This document shows positions 1 to 4,770 of a stretch of DNA of 5,956 nucleotides, one piece after another (position 1 is the stretch's first letter; the number at the start of each line of letters is the position of its first letter). The notes beneath the pieces were generated by a model. That model was not told the origin of the DNA and ran no database searches. It worked only from the letters and a program-made list of their open reading frames with translations. Position numbers and translations under genes: made by a program. Location: positions 1 through 5,956 of the forward strand of contig CANQZB010000064.1 in assembly GCA_947628195.1 (NCBI GenBank), read 5' to 3'. This DNA comes from an uncultured Clostridia bacterium (GTDB taxonomy: Bacteria > Bacillota > Clostridia > Christensenellales > UBA1242).

Positions 1-390
1 CATGCGGGCGCAGAGGTAGCACGGGGATTTTTCCACATTAAAAACGTTTTCGAATATGTTAGTTTCAAAAATTGTTAGCGGAATTTCCAGCAATTTGGCA
101 TTGCTCTCAATAAGTGCGCGGTTTTTGGGGCTATAGCCGGGGTCCATGCACAGAAAAACGAGTTCGAACGGGAATTTGTTTCGACGTTTTAGTTCTTGAA
201 ACAGTTTTGCCATTAAAAAACTATCCTTTCCGCCCGAAATGCAGACGGCGATTTTGTCGTTAGGGGAAATGAGGTCATATTCGTTTATGGCCTTGCAGAA
301 TTTGGAGAGGAGTTCCTTTTTAAAGCGCTTTCTTAGGCTTTCTTCCACCATAAAAGCCGGGGATGCGTTGGCTTTGTTAATTTTTCTCAT
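1..390 (-). CDS. ttcA: TtcA-family PP-loop tRNA-thiolation ATPase, N-terminal part (runs off the left window edge)
   Basis: The minus-strand frame stays open from ATG (388-390) to the window edge and gives 130 residues without a stop. The P-loop-like PP-loop motif SGGKDS lies at residues 52-57, preceded by the strand KIAVC. A CxxC pair (C124, C127; PCYLCARM) lies at the right distance downstream. This combination is typical of the TtcA/CTU1 group, which activates a tRNA base with ATP and replaces oxygen by sulfur, using the cysteines for a cluster or for sulfur transfer. In TtcA itself the target is cytidine 32; the exact target here is inference, because Firmicute members of the family are poorly characterised. 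The C-terminal half, including any second cysteine pair, lies outside the window. The gene is divergent from the HD-domain gene. There is no Shine-Dalgarno upstream of the ATG, and an extended -10 sits only 6 bases away, so the mRNA may be leaderless. Confidence 0.85.
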   Translation of the reverse strand, partial: MRKINKANASPAFMVEESLRKRFKKELLSKFCKAINEYDLISPNDKIAVCISGGKDSFLMAKLFQELKRRNKFPFELVFLCMDPGYSPKNRALIESNAKLLEIPLTIFETNIFENVFNVEKSPCYLCARM

Positions 391-396
391 GCGGAT

Positions 397-405
397 ATTA
401 TATCA
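397..405 (-). promoter_or_regulatory. Extended -10 promoter of the TtcA-like gene
   Basis: Read on the minus strand, TGATATAAT is a perfect extended -10 (TG, one base, TATAAT). No convincing -35 is found at 16-18 bases upstream (the hexamer at 17 reads TACCCA), so the TG would have to compensate. Only 6 bases separate the -10 from the ATG at 390. Transcription would then begin at or within a base or two of the start codon. Confidence 0.6.
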
Positions 406-442
406 CAAAAAATGGATTTTGGGTATAATTGCCAAATTTTAT

Positions 443-471
443 TTGAAAATATTTTAAACTTGTGCTAAAAT
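443..471 (+). promoter_or_regulatory. Sigma-A type promoter of the HD-domain gene
   Basis: The -35 is TTGAAA (443-448), followed by an exact 17-base spacer and the -10 TAAAAT (466-471), with an extended TG at 463-464. The ATG at 479 lies 7 bases after the -10, where the start of transcription is expected. There is no ribosome binding site, so the message is predicted to be leaderless or nearly so. Confidence 0.7.
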
Positions 472-478
472 TCAGTTT

Positions 479-1201
479 ATGAAAGGCAAAATTTTAACAT
501 TTAATTCTAGATTTTTAAACGAAATTTTTAACGGGGAAATTGCTGGCAAATTTGCGCTAAACAAAGCCAGTGAAAATTTTTTGGCGTTGCAAGAGGTGCT
601 TTTAGAGAACGGCCTGCAAAATCAGTTTGAATTAAAAAACCTTATTGAAACTGTTAAAAACGGCAGGCATTACGGGCTTTTTGTGTCCCTTTTAAATTCA
701 ATTAATTTAGACGTTTTATACAAAAGCCGTACGCACGGGCTTTTTCACATAGAGCGCACGGCGTTTTGGGCGAGCGTGCTTGCCAGTTTGCTTAAATTGA
801 ACGGGCAAAATTTTCGTTTAGCGGTTATTTTGGCGATGTATCACGACACGGGCAGAGTTGACGACAGCGAGGATAGGGCGCACGGCAAGCGAAGTGCGCA
901 AAACTTGGCAAATTTGGGCTTGCAGTTGACAGAAAAAGAACTTAAAATTGCGCAGTGCGTTGTTGAGGCGCATTCGATTAACGATAGCGAATTTGAAGAT
1001 TTGCTGGGCAAATATGGGCTGAAAGAAAATAAAAGAATCCGCACACTTTTCAACGTTTTGAAGGACGCTGACGGGCTGGATAGGGTGCGTTTGAGGAGAT
1101 TGGATATTAACCCAAAATTTTTGCGTACGGAATTTTCTAAAAAATGTATTCTTGCAGCCTTTACATTAAAGCAAATTTATGATACAATGGAACAGGAGTA
1201 A
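479..1201 (+). CDS. HD-domain metal-dependent phosphohydrolase
   Basis: This is a 240-residue soluble protein with no signal peptide or membrane segment. HD-superfamily metal ligands appear in order: H86 and H90 in THGLFHIERT, the H122-D123 doublet in AMYHDTGR, H135 in AHGKRSA, H165 in VEAHS, and an aspartate in KDADGLDR (D196/D198/D201). The motif series HGxxHIER, HDxGR, HGxxSA and DADxLDR places it among stand-alone HD hydrolases that cleave phosphomonoesters or phosphodiesters with a bound metal centre. The substrate cannot be read from sequence. The first 75 residues precede the HD domain and match nothing I recognise. The start at 479 is favoured because the strong promoter ends 7 bases upstream and no in-frame ATG lies nearby. 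The gene is divergent from the TtcA-like gene and ends 26 bases before tRNA-Ser, whose promoter overlaps its last codons. Confidence 0.85.
   Translation: MKGKILTFNSRFLNEIFNGEIAGKFALNKASENFLALQEVLLENGLQNQFELKNLIETVKNGRHYGLFVSLLNSINLDVLYKSRTHGLFHIERTAFWASVLASLLKLNGQNFRLAVILAMYHDTGRVDDSEDRAHGKRSAQNLANLGLQLTEKELKIAQCVVEAHSINDSEFEDLLGKYGLKENKRIRTLFNVLKDADGLDRVRLRRLDINPKFLRTEFSKKCILAAFTLKQIYDTMEQE
1160..1188 (+). promoter_or_regulatory. Promoter of tRNA-Ser, inside the 3' end of the HD-domain gene
   Basis: TTTACA (1160-1165), a 17-base spacer and TACAAT (1183-1188), with an extended TG at 1180-1181, make a good sigma-A promoter. It lies within the last 14 codons of the HD gene. Predicted transcription start is near 1195, giving roughly a 33-base 5' leader to be removed from the tRNA. 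The match is by eye and lies in coding sequence. Confidence 0.55.
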
Positions 1202-1207
1202 TTTAGC

Positions 1208-1333
1208 AAAGGCGAGTGCTACGACGTGGAGGGTTGTCAGAGAGGTCGATTGTGCCGCTCTCGAAAAGCGGTAAGGTGAAAGCCTTCGGCGGTTCGAATC
1301 CGCCACCCTCCGCCATGCTCGTGGCACGCCTTT
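1208..1333. repeat. Inverted repeat enclosing tRNA-Ser
   Basis: The left arm, 1208-1224, pairs with the right arm, 1319-1333. AAAGGCG (1208-1214) pairs with CGCCTTT (1327-1333). After a two-base bulge (1215-1216), TGCTACGA (1217-1224) pairs with TCGTGGCA (1319-1326) with one G-U wobble. That gives 15 pairs in all, placed just outside the acceptor stem, so the primary transcript could hold the mature tRNA on a long stalk. The arms are seen directly; any role in RNase P, RNase III or 3'-end processing is inference. Confidence 0.6.
1228..1315 (+). tRNA. tRNA-Ser (anticodon CGA, reads UCG), CCA encoded
   Basis: A class II cloverleaf can be folded by eye. The acceptor stem GGAGGGT (1228-1234) pairs with ACCCTCC (1305-1311), with discriminator G1312 and an encoded CCA at 1313-1315. 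The anticodon stem is CCGCT/AGCGG (1255-1259 with 1267-1271), with loop CTCGAAA and anticodon CGA at 1262-1264. The long variable arm AAGGT-GAAA-GCCTT (1273-1285) is the serine-type extra stem. The T stem GGCGG/CCGCC surrounds the loop TTCGAAT (1293-1299). The D arm keeps the GAGAGGTCGA loop with a short stem. The discriminator G and long variable arm both fit serine identity. No factor-independent terminator follows closely. Confidence 0.97.
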
Positions 1334-1548
1334 AAATTGAATTGTTACGCTAGTGCTTCACAATTACAACCTTTATGCGACCACTGCGCTTACCCCATTT
1401 CGAAACAAGTTCTCATGGGGACCCCGAGCCAGTTCTTGTGGGGACCCCAATATATTAGCACTGCGTTAACTCGTTAAAAGTTAATTTAATGTGGTTGTGA
1501 GGCGGATTATGTGCAAGGCAGAAATTTTAAAAGGGTTAAGGAGAAATT
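1316..1548. other. Repeat-rich non-coding segment between tRNA-Ser and the hypothetical gene
   Basis: I see no credible gene here, but the stretch has unusual structure. A direct repeat with GGGGACCCC cores lies at 1408-1448. CCCCAT (1393-1398) can pair with ATGGGG (1415-1420). TGGGGACCCC (1416-1425) can alternatively pair with GGGGACCCCA (1440-1449) across a central A-A mismatch. These two stems exclude each other. An outer imperfect inverted pair, TTACGCTAGTGCT (1345-1357) and AGCACTGCGTTAA (1457-1469), brackets them, and CACTGCG occurs twice (1382-1388, 1459-1465). It could be the 5' leader of the downstream gene, a small structured RNA, or the scar of a small mobile element. No clear sigma-A promoter for the downstream gene was found. 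Confidence 0.5.
1408..1448. repeat. Two 18-base direct repeats, 23-base period, with palindromic GGGGACCCC cores
   Basis: The copies are AGTTCTCATGGGGACCCC (1408-1425) and AGTTCTTGTGGGGACCCC (1431-1448). They differ at two adjacent positions and are separated by GAGCC. Each ends in an interrupted palindrome with four G:C pairs per arm. This is the most G+C-rich patch of an otherwise A+T-rich intergenic region. It could be a tandem operator or part of a dispersed intergenic repeat family. Confidence 0.7.
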
Positions 1549-2400
1549 ATGAGTGAATATTCAATAAAAGATTTAAGAAAATGTTTTGAAAAAGGATTAA
1601 CCATTGAAGGTGCAAATCTTGAACCGCATCGTGTAAAGTTTGGCACGTTTAACGAATTTTTTAGTAAATATGCTGAAAACGATGAGGAAAAGGCTTCCTT
1701 ATTATGGTTTGAAAAATATTTTGATTCAATATTATTAGAAAGCCAAACAACAACTGTTACTCCTATGCAAGTTGTGGATGGGCAGGTGGTTATTGAAGAT
1801 GGAATGATTTTTCACCGTTGCACGCAAACGCTAGAAACCTTAAAAAACATTTCTAAATGCCTGCTTGCAACCGAATGGTTTGGCGTGCTTGAACAGGAAG
1901 GCGAGTGCAGATTTTGCACCTCTTTAAACACGGTTAGAATTCCGCAAATTAGAAAAGGCTTTGCGCAAACTTATGTTGGCAGAAATTCTAATTGCGTGCT
2001 GTATTTTGACACATCTAACCCTTTAATGCAAAAACTTTTAAAAACCGATTATTATAGATATGCCGAACTTAAAAGGACCGCGCCCGAAGAAATAAAAAAG
2101 CAATACAGTCCGGAAATGATAAAATTTATTGAACACTGGATACTGCCTAATTCAAAGGGCGGAATGAAATATCATTCAGACGAGTACAAAAACATGGTTA
2201 ATTATGATTGGTGGGCAATTCCTGGTGGCATTCCTGCCGAACTGGTGAACGGGGTTGGCATTTCAAGCAATAATAGCGACATAATTTCTCAAATTGAAGA
2301 AATTGCAAAAATGTTTCCAAACGCGGTTATTTTTGATGAAAACAGACAGGTGTTATATTCTCCGCTAGAAACAACAACCGATTCGCCATTAGGGTGTTAA
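1549..2400 (+). CDS. Hypothetical protein, 283 residues, no recognised family
   Basis: The start is supported by an AAGGAG ribosome binding site (1538-1543) five bases before ATG; the frame ends with TAA at 2398-2400. I do not recognise the family. The protein is soluble and mixed alpha/beta, without signal peptide or membrane helices, and so probably cytoplasmic. Visible landmarks are a first region of about 65 residues rich in charged and aromatic residues; GMIFHRCTQTLETLKNIS (residues 85-102); a CxxC pair, C120 and C123, in GECRFCTS; a strand NCVLYFD (148-154); and WWAIPGGIPAELVNGVGIS near 221-239. The order H-x-x-T, a helix 'L..I', a hydrophobic strand VLYF and a late GGIP..x.V.GVGI element is reminiscent of ADP-ribosyltransferase-fold proteins, but no catalytic triad can be fixed, so this is speculation. 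Four other cysteines and the C-terminal GC are not arranged as an obvious metal site. No clear terminator follows. Confidence 0.8.
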   Translation: MSEYSIKDLRKCFEKGLTIEGANLEPHRVKFGTFNEFFSKYAENDEEKASLLWFEKYFDSILLESQTTTVTPMQVVDGQVVIEDGMIFHRCTQTLETLKNISKCLLATEWFGVLEQEGECRFCTSLNTVRIPQIRKGFAQTYVGRNSNCVLYFDTSNPLMQKLLKTDYYRYAELKRTAPEEIKKQYSPEMIKFIEHWILPNSKGGMKYHSDEYKNMVNYDWWAIPGGIPAELVNGVGISSNNSDIISQIEEIAKMFPNAVIFDENRQVLYSPLETTTDSPLGC

Positions 2401-2532
2401 TAGTTTTTTGTGTTTTGAATTTAAACAAAATTTTAAATAAAGAACAAATTAAAAATAAAATAACTTTGGCAATTTCCGCAATAAAAGAAAAACATTAGAA
2501 AACAAAAATTGGCATTAAGGTTTAAAATTTGT

Positions 2533-2561
2533 TTGCTTTATGTTTTTGTGTGTGGTAAAAT
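2533..2561 (+). promoter_or_regulatory. Promoter of the DUF308 membrane-protein gene
   Basis: TTGCTT (2533-2538), a 17-base spacer and TAAAAT (2556-2561) with an extended TG (2553-2554) fit sigma-A. Transcription would start near 2568, leaving a leader of about 53 bases with a strong AAGGAGG site at 2609-2615. The remaining A+T-rich sequence from 2401 shows no gene and no convincing terminator. Confidence 0.6.
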
Positions 2562-2620
2562 TAAGGCAGTTGAATTGTTTAGCAATTTTTGCTTTTTAGT
2601 TCGGCGCGAAGGAGGAATTT

Positions 2621-3163
2621 ATGAAGTTTTTTAGAACAAATTTAGATGGAATAATTATAAGTTTATTTGAAATTATTACCGGCGTTTTGTTAATGATTAA
2701 ACCCGTTCAATTCACTTCGGGCATAATTATCTTTGCCGGCGTTGTGCTTATAATTTTGGGCCTTACAAGCGTTATTAAATATTTTTATTCCACCGCAGCA
2801 GAAGGGGTTATAAGCCAATCGCTATTTAAAGGGATTTTAACAATGTTGATAGGTATTTTCTGTGCCTTCAACCACAAATGGTTTATTTCAACCTTCCCAG
2901 TGCTTACAGTAATTTACGGCGTTGTAGTTTTGCTTGCTGGCATACATCAAATTCAGCTTACGGCGGATAGCATTCGTTTAAGGTTGGGCAGGTGGTTTAT
3001 TCCGGCAATAAGTGCGCTGGTGTCCGTTGTGCTTGGCGTTATAATTATTGCAAATCCATTTGCTTCCACAACAGTGCTGTGGTATTTAATTGGTGCGGCA
3101 ATAATTGTTGAAGCCATATTTGATATTATTGGCATAATTGTAAGCGCCTGCAGGAACAGATAG
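2621..3163 (+). CDS. DUF308/HdeD-like six-helix membrane protein
   Basis: The protein is 180 residues, very hydrophobic and basic at the N-terminus (MKFFR). Six membrane segments are visible at about residues 8-27, 32-56, 67-84, 88-111, 126-145 and 149-176. They fall into pairs with repeated glycine-rich patterns: LDGIIISLFEIITGVLLMIKP, GIIIFAGVVLIILG, LVSVVLGVIIIANP and LIGAAIIVEAIFDIIG. The 'GxxlixxP' turns after helices 1 and 5 and the short total length are typical of the DUF308 (HdeD-like) family. E. coli HdeD is linked to acid resistance; most family members have no known function, so none is assigned here. The start is fixed by a perfect AAGGAGG five bases before ATG. The gene has its own promoter and is followed by a hairpin that overlaps the dnaA promoter. 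Confidence 0.85.
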   Translation: MKFFRTNLDGIIISLFEIITGVLLMIKPVQFTSGIIIFAGVVLIILGLTSVIKYFYSTAAEGVISQSLFKGILTMLIGIFCAFNHKWFISTFPVLTVIYGVVVLLAGIHQIQLTADSIRLRLGRWFIPAISALVSVVLGVIIIANPFASTTVLWYLIGAAIIVEAIFDIIGIIVSACRNR

Positions 3164-3193
3164 CGGAAATTTCCTTAAAATTAAAAACAAAAT

Positions 3194-3230
3194 AAAAAAT
3201 GTCAGTTTAGTTTGACATTTTTTTCTTTTT
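3194..3230 (+). terminator. Terminator-like hairpin after the DUF308 gene
   Basis: AAAAAATGTCA (3194-3204) pairs perfectly with TGACATTTTTT (3213-3223), giving an 11-bp stem and an 8-base loop, followed by a T-rich run to 3230. The stem has only three G:C pairs, so termination strength is uncertain. Its right arm and loop edge contain TTGACA (3212-3217), the -35 of the dnaA promoter. Confidence 0.55.
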
Positions 3231-3240
3231 TGTGTAAAAT
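3212..3240 (+). promoter_or_regulatory. dnaA promoter
   Basis: A consensus -35 TTGACA (3212-3217), an exact 17-base spacer made almost only of T, and the -10 TAAAAT (3235-3240) form the best sigma-A promoter in the window. Transcription would start near 3247. The short leader carries AGAGG (3248-3252) as ribosome binding site, six bases before ATG at 3259. TGTGTAAAA (3231-3239), overlapping the -10, is one mismatch from a DnaA box read on the minus strand (TTTTACACA against TTATnCACA), which could allow autoregulation; that last point is inference. Confidence 0.75.
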
Positions 3241-3258
3241 ACGCGTTAGAGGTAGTGT

Positions 3259-4602
3259 ATGTTATTGCAGGAACAATGGAAAAATGTGTTAGATATTTTG
3301 CAGAATGAGGTTACGGCGGTTACTTTTGATTTGTGGATAAGCACGCTTAACCCGGTTAGTTACACTAACGATGAGCTTGTTTTAACCGCGCCAAGCATAA
3401 CCGCAAAAACGCAAGTGAACCAGCCTGCAATTTTTGATAAAGTTACAAATTGCATACGCAAGGTGTTCACGCCTTACACGTTTGTTAAAATTGTGGAAGT
3501 TCAGGAGTATGAAGAGAGTGTTAGGAAGGAGAACGCCAAGCAAGAAGAGGTTAAAGAAACCGCAGCATTAAAAACGCGTTTTAACCGCAAATACACTTTC
3601 GACAATTTTGTTGTAGGCAAGTCTAACCAAGTGGTGTGCGCAGCAATGCAGAGTGTGGCAGAGCACCCAAGCGAAAAGTTCAATCCGCTGTTTATTTATG
3701 GGGGAGTTGGGCTTGGCAAAACGCACCTGCTTCACGCTGTGGGCAACTATTTAAACGAGCATCGCCCCGAACTTAACGTTATGTATGTAACTTGCGAAAA
3801 GTTCACTAACGATTATGTTGAATGCATACGCACAAAAAACAATGTAAATTCCGATTTTAGAGAGAAATACCGCAGTGTTGACGTGCTTATGATTGACGAT
3901 ATCCAATTTATTTCCAACAAAATGGGCATTCAAGAGGAATTTTTCCACACTTTTAACGACCTTTACCAGAACAACAAGCAAATTATTATTGCTTCCGACC
4001 GAAGCCCAAAAGAGATGAGCGCGCTAGAAGAAAGATTGCGTTCGCGCTTTGCCAGCGGGCTTATTCAAGATATTCAAGAGCCAGATTACGAAACCAAAGT
4101 TGCCATTTTGCGCAAAAAATGTAGCCAAGAGGGCTATTTGGTTGACGATGATGTTATTGATTTTATTGCGCAAAAAACAGGCACAAACATAAGGGAAATG
4201 GAGGGAATTTTAAGCAAAGTTGTGTTCTATTCCAGCCTTATTAACAAAACGCATGTAAGTTTTGACGATGCCAAAGAGGCACTTAAAGATTATGGCGAAA
4301 CCGAGCGCAACGACCTTGACGCCAACAACATCATTGCAGTAGTGTGCGATTTTTACGGCGTTAGCAAGGAAGATGTTTTGGGCAACAAGCGAAACAAGGA
4401 AATTGTTGAGCCAAGGCAGGTTAGCATCTATTTGATTAATGATTTATTGGGCATTCCGCTTACCGCCATAGGTCAAATTTTTGGCGGAAGGGACCACACC
4501 ACCATAATGCACGCAAGGGATAAAATTGCTTCACTTATAAAAACCAACCCACACACTAAGGTGGCGATTAACGATTTAAAATCTAAACTGACAAAAAAAT
4601 AA
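3259..4602 (+). CDS. dnaA: Chromosomal replication initiator protein DnaA
   Basis: DnaA binds DnaA boxes at oriC, forms an ATP-dependent filament, melts the origin and loads the replicative helicase. The 447 residues show all four domains. Domain I is at about 1-75, with WKNVLDILQ and FDLWISTLNP. A short charged linker (domain II) spans about 82-108. The AAA+ domain runs from about 109 to 320, with Walker A GGVGLGKT (148-155), Walker B VLMIDDIQF (209-217), sensor 1 IIIASD (242-247) and the arginine-rich ALEERLRSRF (255-264). The C-terminal DNA-binding domain carries the signature GGRDHTTIMHAR (409-420). Length is normal for the family and all key residues are present. It starts at ATG behind AGAGG, and the N-terminus matches the usual DnaA start. 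dnaN does not follow; instead recF converges on it after a 140-base gap with TGTCGAA boxes and a shared terminator. Confidence 0.98.
   Translation: MLLQEQWKNVLDILQNEVTAVTFDLWISTLNPVSYTNDELVLTAPSITAKTQVNQPAIFDKVTNCIRKVFTPYTFVKIVEVQEYEESVRKENAKQEEVKETAALKTRFNRKYTFDNFVVGKSNQVVCAAMQSVAEHPSEKFNPLFIYGGVGLGKTHLLHAVGNYLNEHRPELNVMYVTCEKFTNDYVECIRTKNNVNSDFREKYRSVDVLMIDDIQFISNKMGIQEEFFHTFNDLYQNNKQIIIASDRSPKEMSALEERLRSRFASGLIQDIQEPDYETKVAILRKKCSQEGYLVDDDVIDFIAQKTGTNIREMEGILSKVVFYSSLINKTHVSFDDAKEALKDYGETERNDLDANNIIAVVCDFYGVSKEDVLGNKRNKEIVEPRQVSIYLINDLLGIPLTAIGQIFGGRDHTTIMHARDKIASLIKTNPHTKVAINDLKSKLTKK
3332..3340 (-). promoter_or_regulatory. Perfect DnaA box inside the dnaA coding sequence
   Basis: TGTGGATAA on the plus strand is TTATCCACA on the minus strand, the consensus DnaA box. 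It falls on codons for L25-W26-I27-S28, a conserved part of domain I, so coding constraint partly explains it. It is the only exact consensus box I found in the window; one-mismatch TTTTCCACA sites lie at 29-37 and 3941-3949. Confidence 0.45.
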
Positions 4603-4605
4603 TGT

Positions 4606-4717
4606 AAAAATGTCGAAATTTCAACGCAAAAATGTCGAAATATAAAAATTTGTTGAAAACTTTTATCGAAAGTTCGAAAAGTGTAAAAAGCGTGAAATTG
4701 TCGAAAAAAATTTCGAA
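4606..4717 (+). repeat. Cluster of TGTCGAA boxes between dnaA and recF (Spo0A-box-like; candidate oriC part)
   Basis: Exact TGTCGAA occurs at 4611-4617, 4633-4639 and 4699-4705. Near matches are TGTTGAA (4651-4657), TATCGAA (4664-4670) and TTTCGAA (4711-4717). The first two copies lie in a 14-base identical unit, AAAAATGTCGAAAT (4606-4619 and 4628-4641), with a 22-base period, about two helical turns. All boxes point the same way. TGTCGAA is the core of the Spo0A-binding box of sporulating Firmicutes, and in Bacillus subtilis Spo0A binds near oriC. The sequence match is direct; the binding protein and an origin role are inference. No consensus DnaA box lies here. Confidence 0.55.
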
Positions 4718-4731
4718 AAATATTAAAACAA

Positions 4732-4770
4732 AAAACGGCGGGTTAAACAACTGCGCCGTTTTCTATTTTT
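4732..4770. terminator. Bidirectional terminator shared by dnaA and recF
   Basis: AAAACGGCG (4732-4740) pairs with CGCCGTTTT (4754-4762) in a 9-bp stem with a 13-base loop. On the plus strand a T-rich tail runs to 4770 (TTTTCTATTTTT). On the minus strand the stem is followed by TTTTTTGTTTT. It therefore suits both convergent genes. The recF stop codon (4743-4745) is inside the loop. Confidence 0.8.

Noticed and set aside
424..429. TATAAT on the plus strand as an alternative HD-gene promoter
   Set aside because: The hexamer at the -35 distance (TATCAC, 401-406) is poor, and the TTGAAA-17-TAAAAT promoter further down is much better; retained only as a possible secondary start.
239..457. Plus-strand open frame of 72 codons
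   Set aside because: It is antisense to the clear TtcA-like coding frame and crosses the divergent promoter region; no ribosome binding site and no recognisable protein features.
841..1053. Minus-strand open frame within the HD gene
   Set aside because: Shadow of the HD-domain frame, which holds the conserved metal-binding motifs.
1291..1315. tRNA 3' end as an integration (att) site of a mobile element extending to the right
   Set aside because: No second copy of the tRNA 3' end and no integrase gene is found in the window.
1408..1448. CRISPR array
   Set aside because: Only two repeat units with a 5-base gap and no cas genes; not a repeat-spacer layout.
2581..2597. AGCAA-TTT-TTGCT hairpin with a short T run in the DUF308 leader, possible attenuator
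   Set aside because: The stem is only five pairs with two G:C pairs, too weak to claim as a regulatory terminator.
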